Positions 1-11,600 of a DNA stretch of 64,000 nt are shown piece after piece. The notes under the pieces are model-generated. The model saw only the letters and a list, made by a program, of their open reading frames with translations. It was not told the origin of the DNA and made no database searches. This stretch comes from Vigna angularis (taxonomy: Eukaryota > Streptophyta > Magnoliopsida > Fabales > Fabaceae): contig NC_068973.1 of NCBI RefSeq assembly GCF_016808095.1, positions 10,970,501-11,034,500 of the forward strand. Reading direction: 5' to 3'. The translations under genes and the position numbers were made by a program. The stretch's first letter is position 1. Each line of letters begins with the position of its first letter.

Positions 1-1374
1 ATTATGTATTAGTCAAATAGTTAAGTGAATACTCATCCAGTTGTTAGTGATATTTTGGTTTAAAAGTTTATGGGTCATGAAATGAGCTAATCCAGTTTAT
101 TGGTTCATAGGAAAACTATCTTGCAGTTTCTTACTAGAAAGTTTCAAATATTCTAAAGAATGAGAAACATTTACTTCAATGCAGTATAGAATGTAGAAAG
201 TTTCCTGAGAAAGCACAAAAACCAGACTTTGGAACTCCACCTTTCAACTTTCATTAAGAGAGAAGCATGGGTGAAAACAAAAGTATTAATAATATTTATT
301 CTCACTATAAATATGAATAAATGTGATCCTAATTCTCGCCACTTTCAATGAAATAAATAAAAGAACTATCACAATTTTCCAACTTCTATTGTACGTTAAG
401 GTCTAAATTCTAATATTATTGGCTATAAGGTCTAAATTTGGATAAAATTTGTATCAAAGCTATACTATTTATTTTAATTCATTCAATTTTTATTTTAGTT
501 GGTCTTCTTATTTTTTATAAGTACAGTGTTGTCGTAGTAAATTGAAGTTTAATAACTAGTGTCTAGTTTATATTATAAATAAATGTCCTGTAATTTTGCA
601 GACTTCTGAATGGAAAGAAATTAACTTCTTCATCTGTAGGTTATTTAGTGACATGATTGCAGTTATTGACATATTTTTCTTGGTTTTATTTATGGTCCAC
701 TAGCAAGCCAATATGTTGTTGACAAAATGTATTTCTAGACTTGCAGTCTTCTTGAAAAAGACAACTTTACTGGATATCTTCCCTCTAAGCTCTGTCTGAG
801 ATGCCAAGCTTAAAGATTTGTATGATTTATTCATGATTCCATTTCCTTTTTCTTTTTCTACTCTTGTGATTTTATTATAAGTTTGAACATGAGTGTTTTG
901 TATTTATTTGTTTCATTATCCGTTTTGCTTTTACCAATTAAAGGGTTTCAACAGTTGAAGGAACTCTAAGGAATAAGCTATTTTACCACCAAAACAGACA
1001 TAGTCTCTGTCATGAAAGCTATTTGGGAAGCAATTCATAATCCTGTAAACTACTTTCCCTGTCGCATTGTTTTTCTTTCTTTTCCCTATAAATTGGAGTT
1101 GGTGTTAAGTACGAGATTTCTTAAGGGAAGTTTTCAAAATATCATTATTTTGTAAATGTTTCATCGTGCTTGTACACAATTTGATATTATTCAAATCCAG
1201 AGCATATTCAATTGTGTATGTTTATTCTTTTGCATTGTTTAAGTAGTACATCACCTGTAAAAGTAATCAATTCTTATTATTTAACAATTTGATATTGTTT
1301 TTGACAATTTGCCAGTTGTGTTTGACTCTTATCAATTATATCGAACAACTAGCTATTGAATGCATACGTGAGAT
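1..1374. other. AT-rich stretch without recognisable gene
   Basis: I see no open reading frame of useful length, no paired repeats and no transposon ends here. A short LRR-like reading near 758-810 is discussed under rejected items. Confidence 0.5.
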
Positions 1375-1742
1375 CACCTATAATTTTTTTTATAAAATCA
1401 TAAAGTTATATATAGATTTTTTTCATATATAATTACATATAGATTTTGTCGTATAAAATTACATACAAATTTTTCTATATAAATTACTTACAGATAAATT
1501 TGTATGTAATTATTTACGGATAAACTCGTATGTGATTATCTATAGATAATTCATATGTAATTATCTACGGATAAATTCATATGTAATTATGTATAGATAA
1601 ATCCGTACATCATGATACTTACGACCATTTTATTTATAGATTTTGTTCCGTATGTAAATTGTATGTAACACTATATTATTTACGAATTTTAAACCTTACA
1701 TATGAATTTTGTCCGTAAATAATAACATTTTTTCTTATAGTG
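1375..1742. mobile_element. CACTA-like MITE
   Basis: The right end reads ...CTTATAGTG, so the opposite strand begins CACTATAAGAAAAAATG, the usual form of a plant CACTA terminus. The left end near 1375 (CACCTATAA...) is a degraded match. The interior consists of repeated, oppositely oriented copies of a roughly 30-bp unit containing TACGGATAAATTC, typical of subterminal repeats. I could not find matching 3-bp flanks, so the left border is uncertain. There is no coding capacity. Confidence 0.5.
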
Positions 1743-2287
1743 ACTCTGGCAAATCTATCAATATTTCTATAGAAATAGCACATCACCGAAACAAACTTAT
1801 CAATATATTTCTACTCAAACATAGACATGCAATACCAGTTAATTACCAAATATGCATTGCACAATTTTCTACAAAACTATATCACCACATAGGGTAAATT
1901 ATTCAATTTGTAATGTAACAACATTATGAGTACATAATAAAAAGTCCTAATAAAGTAAATAGAAATATTGTTTGAGTATGTACCTACTAATCTACATAAT
2001 CATTAGAATTTTGACGGACTTTGTTACTTATTGTTGAAGGTCTTGTTAAGGTTCTTTCTTGTTGGTACTGAGATTGTGGGTCTTGGGTTGGGCTGACCTA
2101 CTGTTGTTAGGACAGTGTTGGGCTAGCTTTCCAATTTTGAAATAGAATATTAGAGGTTATACTTATATAAAAGAAACAAGTACTTATATTCTATTCAATA
2201 AATAATGCAAAGTGAGTGATAAGGGGAGGGGAACCATATTTTCATCAGATAAGTTTCAAAGTGAGGAAAAAGTTTCAAAGAGAACTC
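1743..2287. other. spacer without recognisable gene
   Basis: Nothing recognisable in 1743-2287. The last part (2090-2230) is less AT-rich and borders the tandem array. It could belong to the LTR-type element suggested by the primer site at 5819-5836, but I could not pair it with any other sequence. Confidence 0.4.
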
Positions 2288-3176
2288 CTAGAGGCAGGAG
2301 TCATTTTTTTGACTTCCTGCGTTGGGTGGGCATTTCTGAAGCCATTTTTCTGACTTTCCCCCGAGCGGTCCTGAGCTAGGAGTCATTTTTCCGACTTCCT
2401 GCATTGAGCGGGAATTTCTGAAGCCATTTCTCTGACTTCCCCCGAGCGGCTTGAGGTAGGAGTCATTTTTCTGACTTCCTGCGTTGAGTGGGGATTTCTG
2501 AAGCCATTTTTCTGACTTTCCCCCGAGCGGCTTGAGGCAGTAGTCATTTTTCTGACTTCCTACATTGAGCGGGGATTTCTGAAACCATTTTTCTGACTTC
2601 CCCCGAGCGGTCCTTAGGCAGGAGTCATTTTTCTGACTTCCTGTGTTGAGCGGGGATTTCTGAAGCCATTTTTTGGACTTCCCCCCGAGCGGCTTGAGGC
2701 AGGAGTCATTTTTTTGACTTTCTGCGTTGAGCGGGGATTTTTGAAGCCATTTTTCTGACTTCCCCCCGAGCGGCTTGAGGCAGGAGTCATTTTTCTAACT
2801 TCCTGCATTGAGCGGGGATTTTTTAAGCCATTTTTCTGACTCCCCCGAGCGGCTTGAGGCAAGAGTCAATTTTCTGACTTCCTGCGTTGAGTGAGGATTT
2901 CTAAAGCCATTTTTCTGCCTTCCCCTCCGAGCGGTTTGAGACAAGAGTCATTTTTCTAACTTCCTGCGTTCAACGAGGATTTTTGAAGCCATTTTTTTGA
3001 CTTCCCCCATCGGTCTTGAGGCAGGAGTCATTTTTCTGACTTCCTGCGTTGAGCGGGGATTTCTGAAGTCATTTTTCTGACTTCTCCCCAAGCGATCTTG
3101 AGACAAGAGTCATTTTTCTGACTTCCTATGTTGAGCGGGGATATCTGAAGTCATTTTTCTGACTTCCCCCGAGCGG
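2288..3176. repeat. tandem array of about 81-bp units (about 11 copies)
   Basis: The phrase GGCAGGAGTCATTTTTCTGA recurs with spacings of 82, 80, 81 and 81 bp in the first five copies, and the pattern continues to about 3176. Each unit also contains GAGCGGGGATTTCTGAAGCC and CCCCCGAGCGGC. The period is a multiple of three, which is why reading frames stay open through the array; they are not genes. Several units differ by small indels and substitutions. Confidence 0.9.
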
Positions 3177-3179
3177 CCA

Positions 3180-3910
3180 TTATAAACTGATCAAGTTGAG
3201 GTCTGAACCTTCCTGCACTTAATATTTTATAATTTAAAATTAAGAGTCGTTAGAACCTGACAAGGTTGAACGTAGCTCTGAACCATCCTGTGCATAATAT
3301 TTTATAATTTAAAATTAAGAGTCGGTAGAACCTAACAAGGTTGAACGCAACTCTCAACCATCATGTGCATAATATTTTAAAATTTAAAATTAAGAGTTGG
3401 TAGAACCTGACAAGGTTGAACGCAGCTCTGAACCCATAATATTTTATAATTTAAAATTAAGAGTTGGTAGAACCTGACAAGGTTGAACGCAACTCTAAAC
3501 CATCTTCTGCATAATATTTTATAATTTAAAATTAAGAGTCGGTAGAACCTGACAAGGTTGAATGCAGCTCTGAACCATCTGCGCATAATATTTTATAATT
3601 TAAAATTAAGAGTCAGTAGAACCTGACAAGGTTGAACGCAACTCTGAACCATCTATGCATAATATTTTATAATTTAAAATTAAGAGTAGGTAGAACTTGA
3701 CAAGGTTGAACATAACTTTGAATCATCCTGTGCATAATATTTTACAATTTAAAATTAAGAGTGGTTAAAACCTGACAAGGTTGAACGCAACTCTGAACCA
3801 TCATGTGCATAACATTTTATAATTTAAAATTAAGAGTGGTTAAAACCTGACAAGGTTGAATGCAACTTTGAACCATCCTGTGAATAATATTTTATAATTT
3901 AAAATTAAGA
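3180..3910. repeat. tandem array of about 75-bp units, left part
   Basis: Each unit contains GTAGAACCTGACAAGGTTGA, then a GAACCATC segment, then the AT-rich string CATAATATTTTATAATTT. The spacing of the AAGAGT start between the first two copies is 75 bp. Roughly ten units occur before the CACTA insertion at 3911, and the array resumes at 5310. It directly abuts the unrelated 81-bp array. Confidence 0.9.
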
Positions 3911-5309
3911 CACTAGTACAATAAAGAGATAAGACCGCTGTTAGTTTTGCTCATAGACATCGGTTCTCTAACCGAGGTATATACGAACGAGGTAAAAAAA
4001 AGGTAGTTTTGTGCCTCGATTCTGAACCGGGTCAAAACGATATTCGATTATGCCTCGGTTCTTCCATAACCGAGGCAATAGCGTCTTTTTTTTTTTGTAT
4101 CCACAGTTCACTTCTTCCTCTTTTTTGCACAGAATTACTTTGTTGCACAGAGTTAAGAGTTATTGATTATGTTGCATAGAGTTAAGAGTTCTTCCTCTTT
4201 TTTCCACAGTTCACGTCTATTTATTATTCAATGAAGCCACATGAACAACCCAAATTTCGGTATCATGAACCAGTGCCACCCAATGTTGAGAAACATACAG
4301 AAACACAAGGAAGAAACACCCAATTTTGAGAAACACAGAGAAACACAAGGAAGAAAGAACTAACACAAGGAAGAAAACACACGAAGAAAACACACAGAAA
4401 ACAATACAAGAAAGAACAACACAAGGAAGAAAGCACCCAAACTCCATCAACCCAATCCTTTGATTATCACGAACCAGTGCCACCCAAACTCCAACCTGCA
4501 TTAACAACCCAATCAGAAGCCCCTGACCGAGGTGCAATCGGAGCTCTCCGAGCGGCTTTGGTTGAAGTCCGGCGGAGCAATAGAAGCCGCAGAGCAATAG
4601 AAGCCGTAGAGCAACCTAAGAAGCAGAACCCCTAAATCCATTTCGCCATCCACCTGTAGAGACACTATCTTGACCGATTAATCGGTGGAAAAGAGGAATG
4701 AACAGAGGAAAATAGACTTAGAGTGCGGAGGAGAGGTGGATCTGTGATGGAGGTTGGGAGATGCGCTCTCGAGAGCTTCCGCCATCGCACATCGCAGAGC
4801 TTCCGCCATCGTAGATCGCAGAGCTTCCGCGTCCCCGCCACTCCATGAAAAAAGAGCTTCCGCCATCGCTGCACCGTCGCCACTGTCGCGCCACACTGTC
4901 GCCACTATCGCACCGCACCGTCGCCGCTGTCTCGTCGGACCGTCATCGCTGTCTCGCGGCCGCTCTCACCGCCATCGCACATCGTTTTGAGAAAGGAGAA
5001 GACGAGAGTGCTGCTAGGTTTGGGGAAAAATCGTGACCGAGGAGAGTGCTGCTAGGTTTGACCTTTTATCAGCCCAAGCCCATATGCCTCGGTCCATCTG
5101 TGACCGAGGTCGTATCATTGTCACGTGAATTTTATGCCTCGGTTTTATCCTGCCAACCGAGGCAGTATTATTTTTAGACACCGGTTACTTAACAACCGAG
5201 GTATATACTATTTTAAAAATTACAAGACTGCCACCGCGTTTTGATACGCTTCGGTTCCACAAAAACCGAGGCCTAATGCCCGAGTTAAAAATGCAATTTT
5301 TTACTAGTG
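3911..5309. mobile_element. non-autonomous CACTA element (1,399 bp) with 3-bp target duplication AGA
   Basis: The element begins CACTAGTACAATAAAG and ends ATTTTTTACTAGTG, giving inverted ends that share CACTAGTA. It is flanked on both sides by AGA (3908-3910 and 5310-5312). Removing the element plus one AGA rebuilds a normal 75-bp array unit, which fixes the borders. Both subterminal regions carry repeated inverted pairs of the motif AACCGAGG (for example near 3965-4075 and 5095-5275), expected for CACTA transposase-binding regions. The centre, about 4750-5030, is strikingly GC-rich with repeats of GAGCTTCCGCCATCG. I see no transposase coding sequence. Confidence 0.92.
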
Positions 5310-5580
5310 AGAGTTGGTAGAACCTGACAAGGTTGAACACCACTCTAAACCATCTGTGCATAATATTTTATAATTTAAAATTAAGAGTCAATAGAACCTG
5401 ATAAGGTTGAACGCAGGTTTGAAGCATCCTGTGCATAATATTTTATATTTTAAAATTAAGAGTCGGTAGAACCTGACAAGGTTGAATGCAGCTCTGAACC
5501 ATCTTGTTTATAATTTAAGAGTGGGTAGAACCTGATAAGGTTGAACGCAGCTCTGTACCTTCCTGTGCAGGATACTTTTA
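5310..5580. repeat. tandem array of about 75-bp units, right part
   Basis: About four further copies of the same unit as 3180-3910, beginning at about 5311, 5383, 5458 and 5516. The last ones are shortened and diverged. The array is continuous with the left part once the CACTA element is removed. Confidence 0.88.
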
Positions 5581-6090
5581 CTCACAAAAATGAGTTAAAC
5601 AAATATATTATATTTTGTAAATTATAATGAAAACTGAAACCTCTCAAGGTTGGATGTAGGACTGAAGGTTCCTGAAAGTTCTCAAAACAAAAGACATGCC
5701 TTTAGGAATTATTACGGAATTTGTTACTATTGTTGCAAAACCTGGTGTTGATCCGAAGTAGCGATGTCGAGACCGAGCGCACGTCTGGTTCTTCGTGGCT
5801 TCATGGGGATGCCGCTTGGCCCCACGGTGGGTGCCAAAATGTTTCGGTTGAATTGGTCCGAGGGTCGGTTGTCCTTCTTTGCTCTGCTCTCTTTTGATCT
5901 TCAATCCTCCCCGAGAACGCGATCCACTCCAATGGGTTTTTGACCTACAGAAGACACTCCGACGCTCAAGTCAGATATGTTTCCTATAGAGGTCTAAATT
6001 TTATTAGGACAGAAAAGGATGATTGTACTTGGACATCAGTTGTCTACTTATAAGGCAATCATATATGACAATCAATCATATAGTACATAA
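5581..6090 (-). mobile_element. LTR-type element fragment with tRNA-Lys-like primer site
   Basis: On the minus strand 5836-5819 reads TGGCACCCACCGTGGGGC, close to a primer-binding site complementary to the 3' end of plant tRNA-Lys. The adjoining sequence at 5840 and above starts TGTTTCGG on the plus strand, so on the minus strand it would be the CA end of an LTR. The upper limit of the LTR is not visible to me. The array regions at 2.3-5.6 kb may be the interior of this element, as some plant LTR elements carry tandem repeats; this is inference. Confidence 0.45.
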
Positions 6091-6730
6091 ACTTTTTAAT
6101 TATTTGAAGTAGAATAAATTAAAGCACAAAAAAGTTAATGCAAACTCATAATACAAATGGCGAATTAATGAAATATTAGTCCATAACCTTTTTCCATTAG
6201 CTGATAGAAAACAAAAAACTTTATTTTTCCATTCTTCTTCCAAACATGTTAAATCACATAACCTCTCGTTTTTCCATTTTTTTTTCAAAACAATAAAACT
6301 TCGCCATTTTAAAGAATTTTTATTTCTATTAATTGGTTATATTAAAAGAGATTTTTTTTTATAATTTTTTCTATCTCCAGAACATTACTGTTAATGATCC
6401 ACATTAATGCATGTTTTAGATATAAGAATTTAAACGGATGACCAAACGACATTACAACATGTTTTAGATATAACAATCTCAACCGATGATTAAAGTAACA
6501 AATTATTTGGATGTGTTAAATTTTGTCTCGTAACGAGTTGTATTAATTGTAGTACTTTATAGTATCATGAGTTATGTTATTATCGAATTGGTGTCGTTGT
6601 TTTAACTAAACAAGCAAACTTACAGAACTTGATAAAATGATTCACTATAAAAAAATAAAAGACATCAATTTAGTTTCTAAATATAAATGTCGATCAAATT
6701 GTAACATTCTTAACATCAAGTTAATAAACT
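6091..6730. other. AT-rich spacer
   Basis: No gene or transposon end was recognised. The stretch ends exactly where the inverted family-A LTR begins (TGTTAGCC at 6731). Confidence 0.5.
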
Positions 6731-7209
6731 TGTTAGCCTTATACAGAAGAGGTTACATTTTAATATTATATTATATAATATTATATCTTTCACATTTATT
6801 TTTATTCTTTTTCAGTTAATATTATAAAGCAGTTAATATATATTCTGAGAGTGGTCCATTTATTTTTAAGATAAAAAACCGTTTTTAAAAAACGTGCCCA
6901 TGATTCTCCACCACAATCTCTTTTAACGTTATATACTCTGTGATGGTTTTTGGAGATATACAGACTTTTTCAGAAAATTTCATATCAGGTCACTGAGCCT
7001 ACTCTTTCCTTCATATATACATCACCATCGTGTTTTAAGAGCAAGGGTTCAGAAACCAGAAATTAGGCAAGCGTACAACCATGGCTGGAGGTTGGTCTTT
7101 CTGCTTCCGTTTTTATTCTTATAAATATGAATATGATTAAATGTGCTTGTTTGATATATTTAGATTTATTGAATCTTCAGTATGAATTGTATGAACATGT
7201 TTTTTACAT
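6731..7209 (+). repeat. inverted LTR of copia family A (479 bp, plus orientation)
   Basis: It begins TGTTAGCC and ends TTTTTTACA, and a tRNA-iMet primer site (TGGTATCAGAGC at 7212-7223) follows after two bases. Positions 6731-7170 are the reverse complement of the 3' LTR of element A at about 7927-8366. This is the only complete copy of the family-A LTR in the window. It faces opposite to element A. Confidence 0.85.
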
Positions 7210-7926
7210 TTGGTATCAGAGCATGTTTATCCTCTGCCTTGTTTGGTTCACTCCTTTATGTATTGTGTTTTCAATTTTATTAATTGTTTTGAAACTGGAG
7301 AAAGAAGAAATTTTTGGTGAAATTTTCTGCAAAATTTTCCGTGAAAATTTTGATGCTGAAAGGTTGAAGATGATTGAAACGGCATTTGGCATTGCGTTTC
7401 ATTTTGGGTATCTTTCATAAACCTATATTTCAATTTTTTATTTTTCTTCTTTACCTGTTGGATACGTACGTGCACTGGAGGTTTGGAAGTGAAAGTTACG
7501 CTCCTGCTTCTGGTTTTAATTCAGATTTTAATCCAGCATTGTCTTTTCACTCTGCACACTGATTGCTTTCCATACATATATTTTAATATATATTATTACG
7601 TTTTATTGGATGTCTTTTACGGTTACTGATATATGCACGTTTGATAGGCATTTAATTATGCGCGATGAACATTTAGATTGAAAGTGAATTTCGCTGCTTT
7701 TTCATGTTACTGTTACATGCTTAATATATTTGTATATATGTTAGGCACTTTTATAGGCATGTTATACACTTTATTAGGATTAAAGTGCGCGTGGAATATT
7801 TACTAATATTTTATATTAGTATAATAAATTTTGAATATTAATTATATTTATAATATAATTCTTATATTTAGATTAAATATAAGACCTAAAGATAATTTAA
7901 TGTTTAATGATAAATATAATTTTTAA
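7210..7926 (+). mobile_element. inverted leader of copia family A with primer-binding site
   Basis: The primer site TGGTATCAGAGC at 7212 is followed by a sequence that is the reverse complement of 13092-13790, the leader of element A. It ends abruptly at 7925-7929, where it fuses to the 3' LTR of A over the shared bases AATAA. No gag follows. The small reading frame here is leader sequence; its mirror copy is in element A. Confidence 0.82.
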
Positions 7927-8366
7927 TAAATCTAAATATATCAAACAAGCACATTTAATCATATTCAGATTTATAAGAATAAAAGCGGAAGCAGAAAGAC
8001 CAACCTCCAGCCATTGTTGTACGCTTGCCTAATTTCTGGTTTCTGAACCCTTGCTCTTAAAACACGATGGTGATGTATATATGAAGGAAAGAGTAGGCTT
8101 AGTGACCTGATATGAAATTTTCTAAAAAAGTCTGTATATCTCCAAAAACCATCACAGAGTATATAACGTTAAAAGAGATTGTGGTGGAGAATCATGGGCA
8201 CGTTTTTTAAAAACGGTTTTTTATCTTAAAAATAAATGGACCACTTTCAAAATATATATTAACTGCTTTATAATATTAACTGAAAAGGAATAAAAATAAA
8301 TGTGAAAGATGTAATATTATATAATATAATATTAAAATGTAACCTCTCTTGTGTATAAGACTAACA
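7925..8366 (-). repeat. 3' LTR of copia element A, lacking its outer end
   Basis: Read on the minus strand it begins TGTTAGTC at 8366, just after the polypurine tract AAGTGGGAGAA (8377-8367). It matches the 5' LTR of A (13830-14081 continued at 23546-23619) almost exactly. About 37 bp of the U5 end present at 13793-13829 are missing, because the inverted copy is joined here. Confidence 0.85.
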
Positions 8367-8646
8367 TTCTCCCACTTGGTCCATTTTATTCAACCATCAA
8401 ACCTAATAAGAGACCAAATATATGAATCATGGTGATAGTTCCTCTAATAATGAGTATTATCTCCCATGTATTACGATGTATTTAGTCTCACATCACAATC
8501 TCTTAACTTTAATGAATAAACCATATGTCTATTCTAGGTCACAACTAAATGAGTTTTCTCAAAATAATTAATTATGTGCATAAATAATTGAGAAAACATT
8601 AAACTGAATAAGAGTTTTATCAAAATGAAAGTACTTACAATGATTG
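8367..8646 (-). other. 3' untranslated region and polypurine tract of element A
   Basis: The tract at 8377-8367 on the minus strand, AAGTGGGAGAA, directly precedes the LTR start, as needed to prime plus-strand DNA synthesis. The remaining 270 bp up to the end of pol show no coding potential. Confidence 0.75.
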
Positions 8647-11600
8647 TCACATCATGGAACCAAGTCCCATTCGCGTTACATGATCCTTAAAATTCTTTGG
8701 TGGCATGCCTTTAGTTAAAGGATCAGCAATCATCAACTCAGTGCTAACGTGCTCAATAACCACTTTCTTTTCTTTAACACGTTCTCTTATGGCTAGATAT
8801 TTAATGTCGATGTGCTTACTTCGACTTCCACTTTTATTATTCTTAGCCATGAAAACAGCAGCATAGTTATCACAGTACAACTTCAGTGGCCTAGCAATTG
8901 AGTCCACAACTCTAAGCCCAGATATAAAACTCTTCAACCATACACCATGTGAAGAAGCCTCAAAACAAGAAACGAATTCAACTTCCATAGTAGAAGTAGC
9001 AGTCAAGGTTTGCTTTTTGCTATTCCAAGATACTGCTCCATCAGCTAACATAAAAATGTAACCAGACGTTGATTTTCGTGAATCAACGCAACCAGCATAG
9101 TCTGAATCGGAGTAGCCAATCACTTCTAAATTAGCAGTTCGTCTATACATGAGCATGAAATCTTTTGTTCCTTGAAGATATCTCATTACTTTCTTTGCAG
9201 CTTTCCAGTGGTCAACACCTGGATTACTCTGATATCTTCCTAAAACTCCAACTGCAAATGCAATGTCAGGTCTAGTACAAACTTGAGCATACATAAGACT
9301 TCCGACAGCTGAAGCATATGGAATATTTTTCATCTGTTCCCGCTCAAGATCATTTTTCGGACATTGACTTAAATCAAGTTTGTCACCCTTTACAATGGGA
9401 GCTACACTTGGTGAACAATTCTTCATATTAAACCTCTCTAAAACTTTGTTGATATAGGTCTCTTAAGACAAACCCAAAATGCCTCGAGATCTTTCCCTAT
9501 GGATCTTAATGCCAATGACATAAGATGCCTCTCCCATATCCTTCATGTCAAAGTTCTTTGAGAGAAATTGTTTCACTTCATATAGCAAACCCTTATCATT
9601 GGTTGCAAGCAAAATGTCATCCACATATAAAAGAAGGAAACAAATCTTACTCCCACTGACCTTTTGGTATATACATTGATCCATGATGTTTTCTTCAAAA
9701 CCGAATGAAGTGATAACATCATGAAATTTTAGATACCATTGGCGGGAGGCTTGTTTTAATCCATAGATGGATTTATTAAGCTTACATACCAAGTGCTCAC
9801 TATCTTTAGAAGAGAATCCTTTAGGTTGTTTCATGTAAACCTCTTCTTCTAGATCACCATTAAGGAATGTTGTTTTCACATCCATTTGATGTAACTCAAA
9901 GTCAAAATGAGCTACTAATGCCATAATTACTCGGAAGGAATCTTTCTTAGATACAGGAGAAAATGTCTCTGTGTAATCAATTCCTTCTCTTTGAGTGAAT
10001 CCTTTGGCAACAAGTCTTGCCTTATGTCTCTCAATGTTGCCTTTTGAGTCTTTTTTGGTTTTAAAGACCCATCTACATCCAATGGATTTTACACCATCAG
10101 GCAACTGAACGAGATCCCAAACTTTGTTGGATGCCATAGAATCCATCTCGTCTTTCATAGCATCATACCATAGGTTTGATTCTTTAGAACTCATGGCTTG
10201 TGAAAACGTTTCAGGATCATTTTCGGCTCCAATGTTGTAATCCGATTCTTGTAAATACACTTCATAATCACTAGAAACTGCTGGTCTTCTGATTCTAGTA
10301 GATCTTCTTAATGTTGTCTCAACATCTTGATGAGAAGCTTGTTGTTCAACCGGTTGTTCAACATTTTCTTGTTGCTCCTCGTCAACAACTTGATCTACAT
10401 TATCATTCTCAACAGTTTGTGGAACTTCAATTATTGGTTGTCTAATACGCTTTTGAGCTGGAGGAGCGTGAATGTCTACCAATCTTTCATTTGATTGAGA
10501 GGTTTGAGCTTCATAGTGATCTTTTTCAAGATCAACGTCTTGATTTAAATCACTCCCACTAATCAAGTCATTTTCAAGAAACTTTGCATTTCTTGATTCC
10601 ACAATCCTAGTGTTATGATTTGGACAATAGAATCTATACCCTTTGGACTTTTCAGCATATCCAATGAAATACCCACTAATAGTCCTTGGGTCTAGTTTCT
10701 TCTCTTGTGGATTATAAATTCTTACTTCAGACGGACATTCCCAAACGCGTACATGTCGTAAACTAGGTTTCCAACCCTTGAATAACTCAAAAGGTGTTTT
10801 TAAAACAGCCTTAGTTGGGACCCGATTTACTATATACACAGCCGTCTTAAGTGCTTCAGTCCACAAGAATTGAGGAAGTTTTGAATTACTCCTCATACTT
10901 CTCACCATATCCATTAAGGTTCGATTTCTTCTTTCTGCTACACCATTCTGATCTGGAGAGCCAGGCATGGTATATTGGGCAACAATCCCATGTTCTTGAA
11001 GAAATCTAGCAAACGAACCAGGTGCTTGTCCATTCTCCGTGTATCTACCGTAGTACTCTCCACCTCTGTCTGATCTCACAATCTTAATTTTCTTTCCGCA
11101 TTGCAATTCTACTTCAACCTTAAAAACTTTAAAGGCATCTAAGGCTTCATCCTTAGAACGAAGCAAGTATAGATACATGTATCGTGAGTAATCATCTATA
11201 AAGCTGATAAAGTATTTCGGACTACTTGCATCCATATCCGGACAACAAATATCTGTATGAATAATTTCTAGTAAATTTGAACTCCTCTTAGCACCTCTTT
11301 TAGACTTGTTAGTTTGCTTTCCCTTTATGCAATCCACGCAAGTCTCAAAATCAGTAAAATCCAAAGTACTAAGTACTCCTTCACTTACTAATCGCTTAAT
11401 TCTCTCAATGGAGATATGTCCCAATCTTCGGTGCCATAAAACAGAAGAATCCTCATTCATAACACATCTTTTTAACCCAGCGGAAACATGCATAGAACTA
11501 TAAGCAACGTTGTTTTGCAATTTAATAAAGTAAAGACCATCGCATAATTCCCCAAAGCCAATAACTTTGGATTTATTCAATAAAGTAAAACCAGAATCCG

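Noticed and set aside
758..815. Reading resembling a leucine-rich repeat (DNFTGYLPSKL).
   Set aside because: Only about ten codons, no second repeat, no kinase or signal segment and no supporting exon structure nearby. Too little for a gene call.
2614..3586. Open frames of 69-82 codons inside the tandem arrays.
   Set aside because: They follow from the repeat period (81 bp is a multiple of three) and have repetitive composition without any motif.
4217..5036. Several overlapping open frames in the CACTA element, some Arg/Ser-rich.
   Set aside because: They overlap in several frames on both strands over a GC-rich repeat, with no conserved motif; no transposase similarity.
7127..7562. Hydrophobic open frame of 97 codons and its mirror copy at 13581-13868.
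   Set aside because: They cross an LTR end, the primer site and the leader of copia family A, so they are not host genes.
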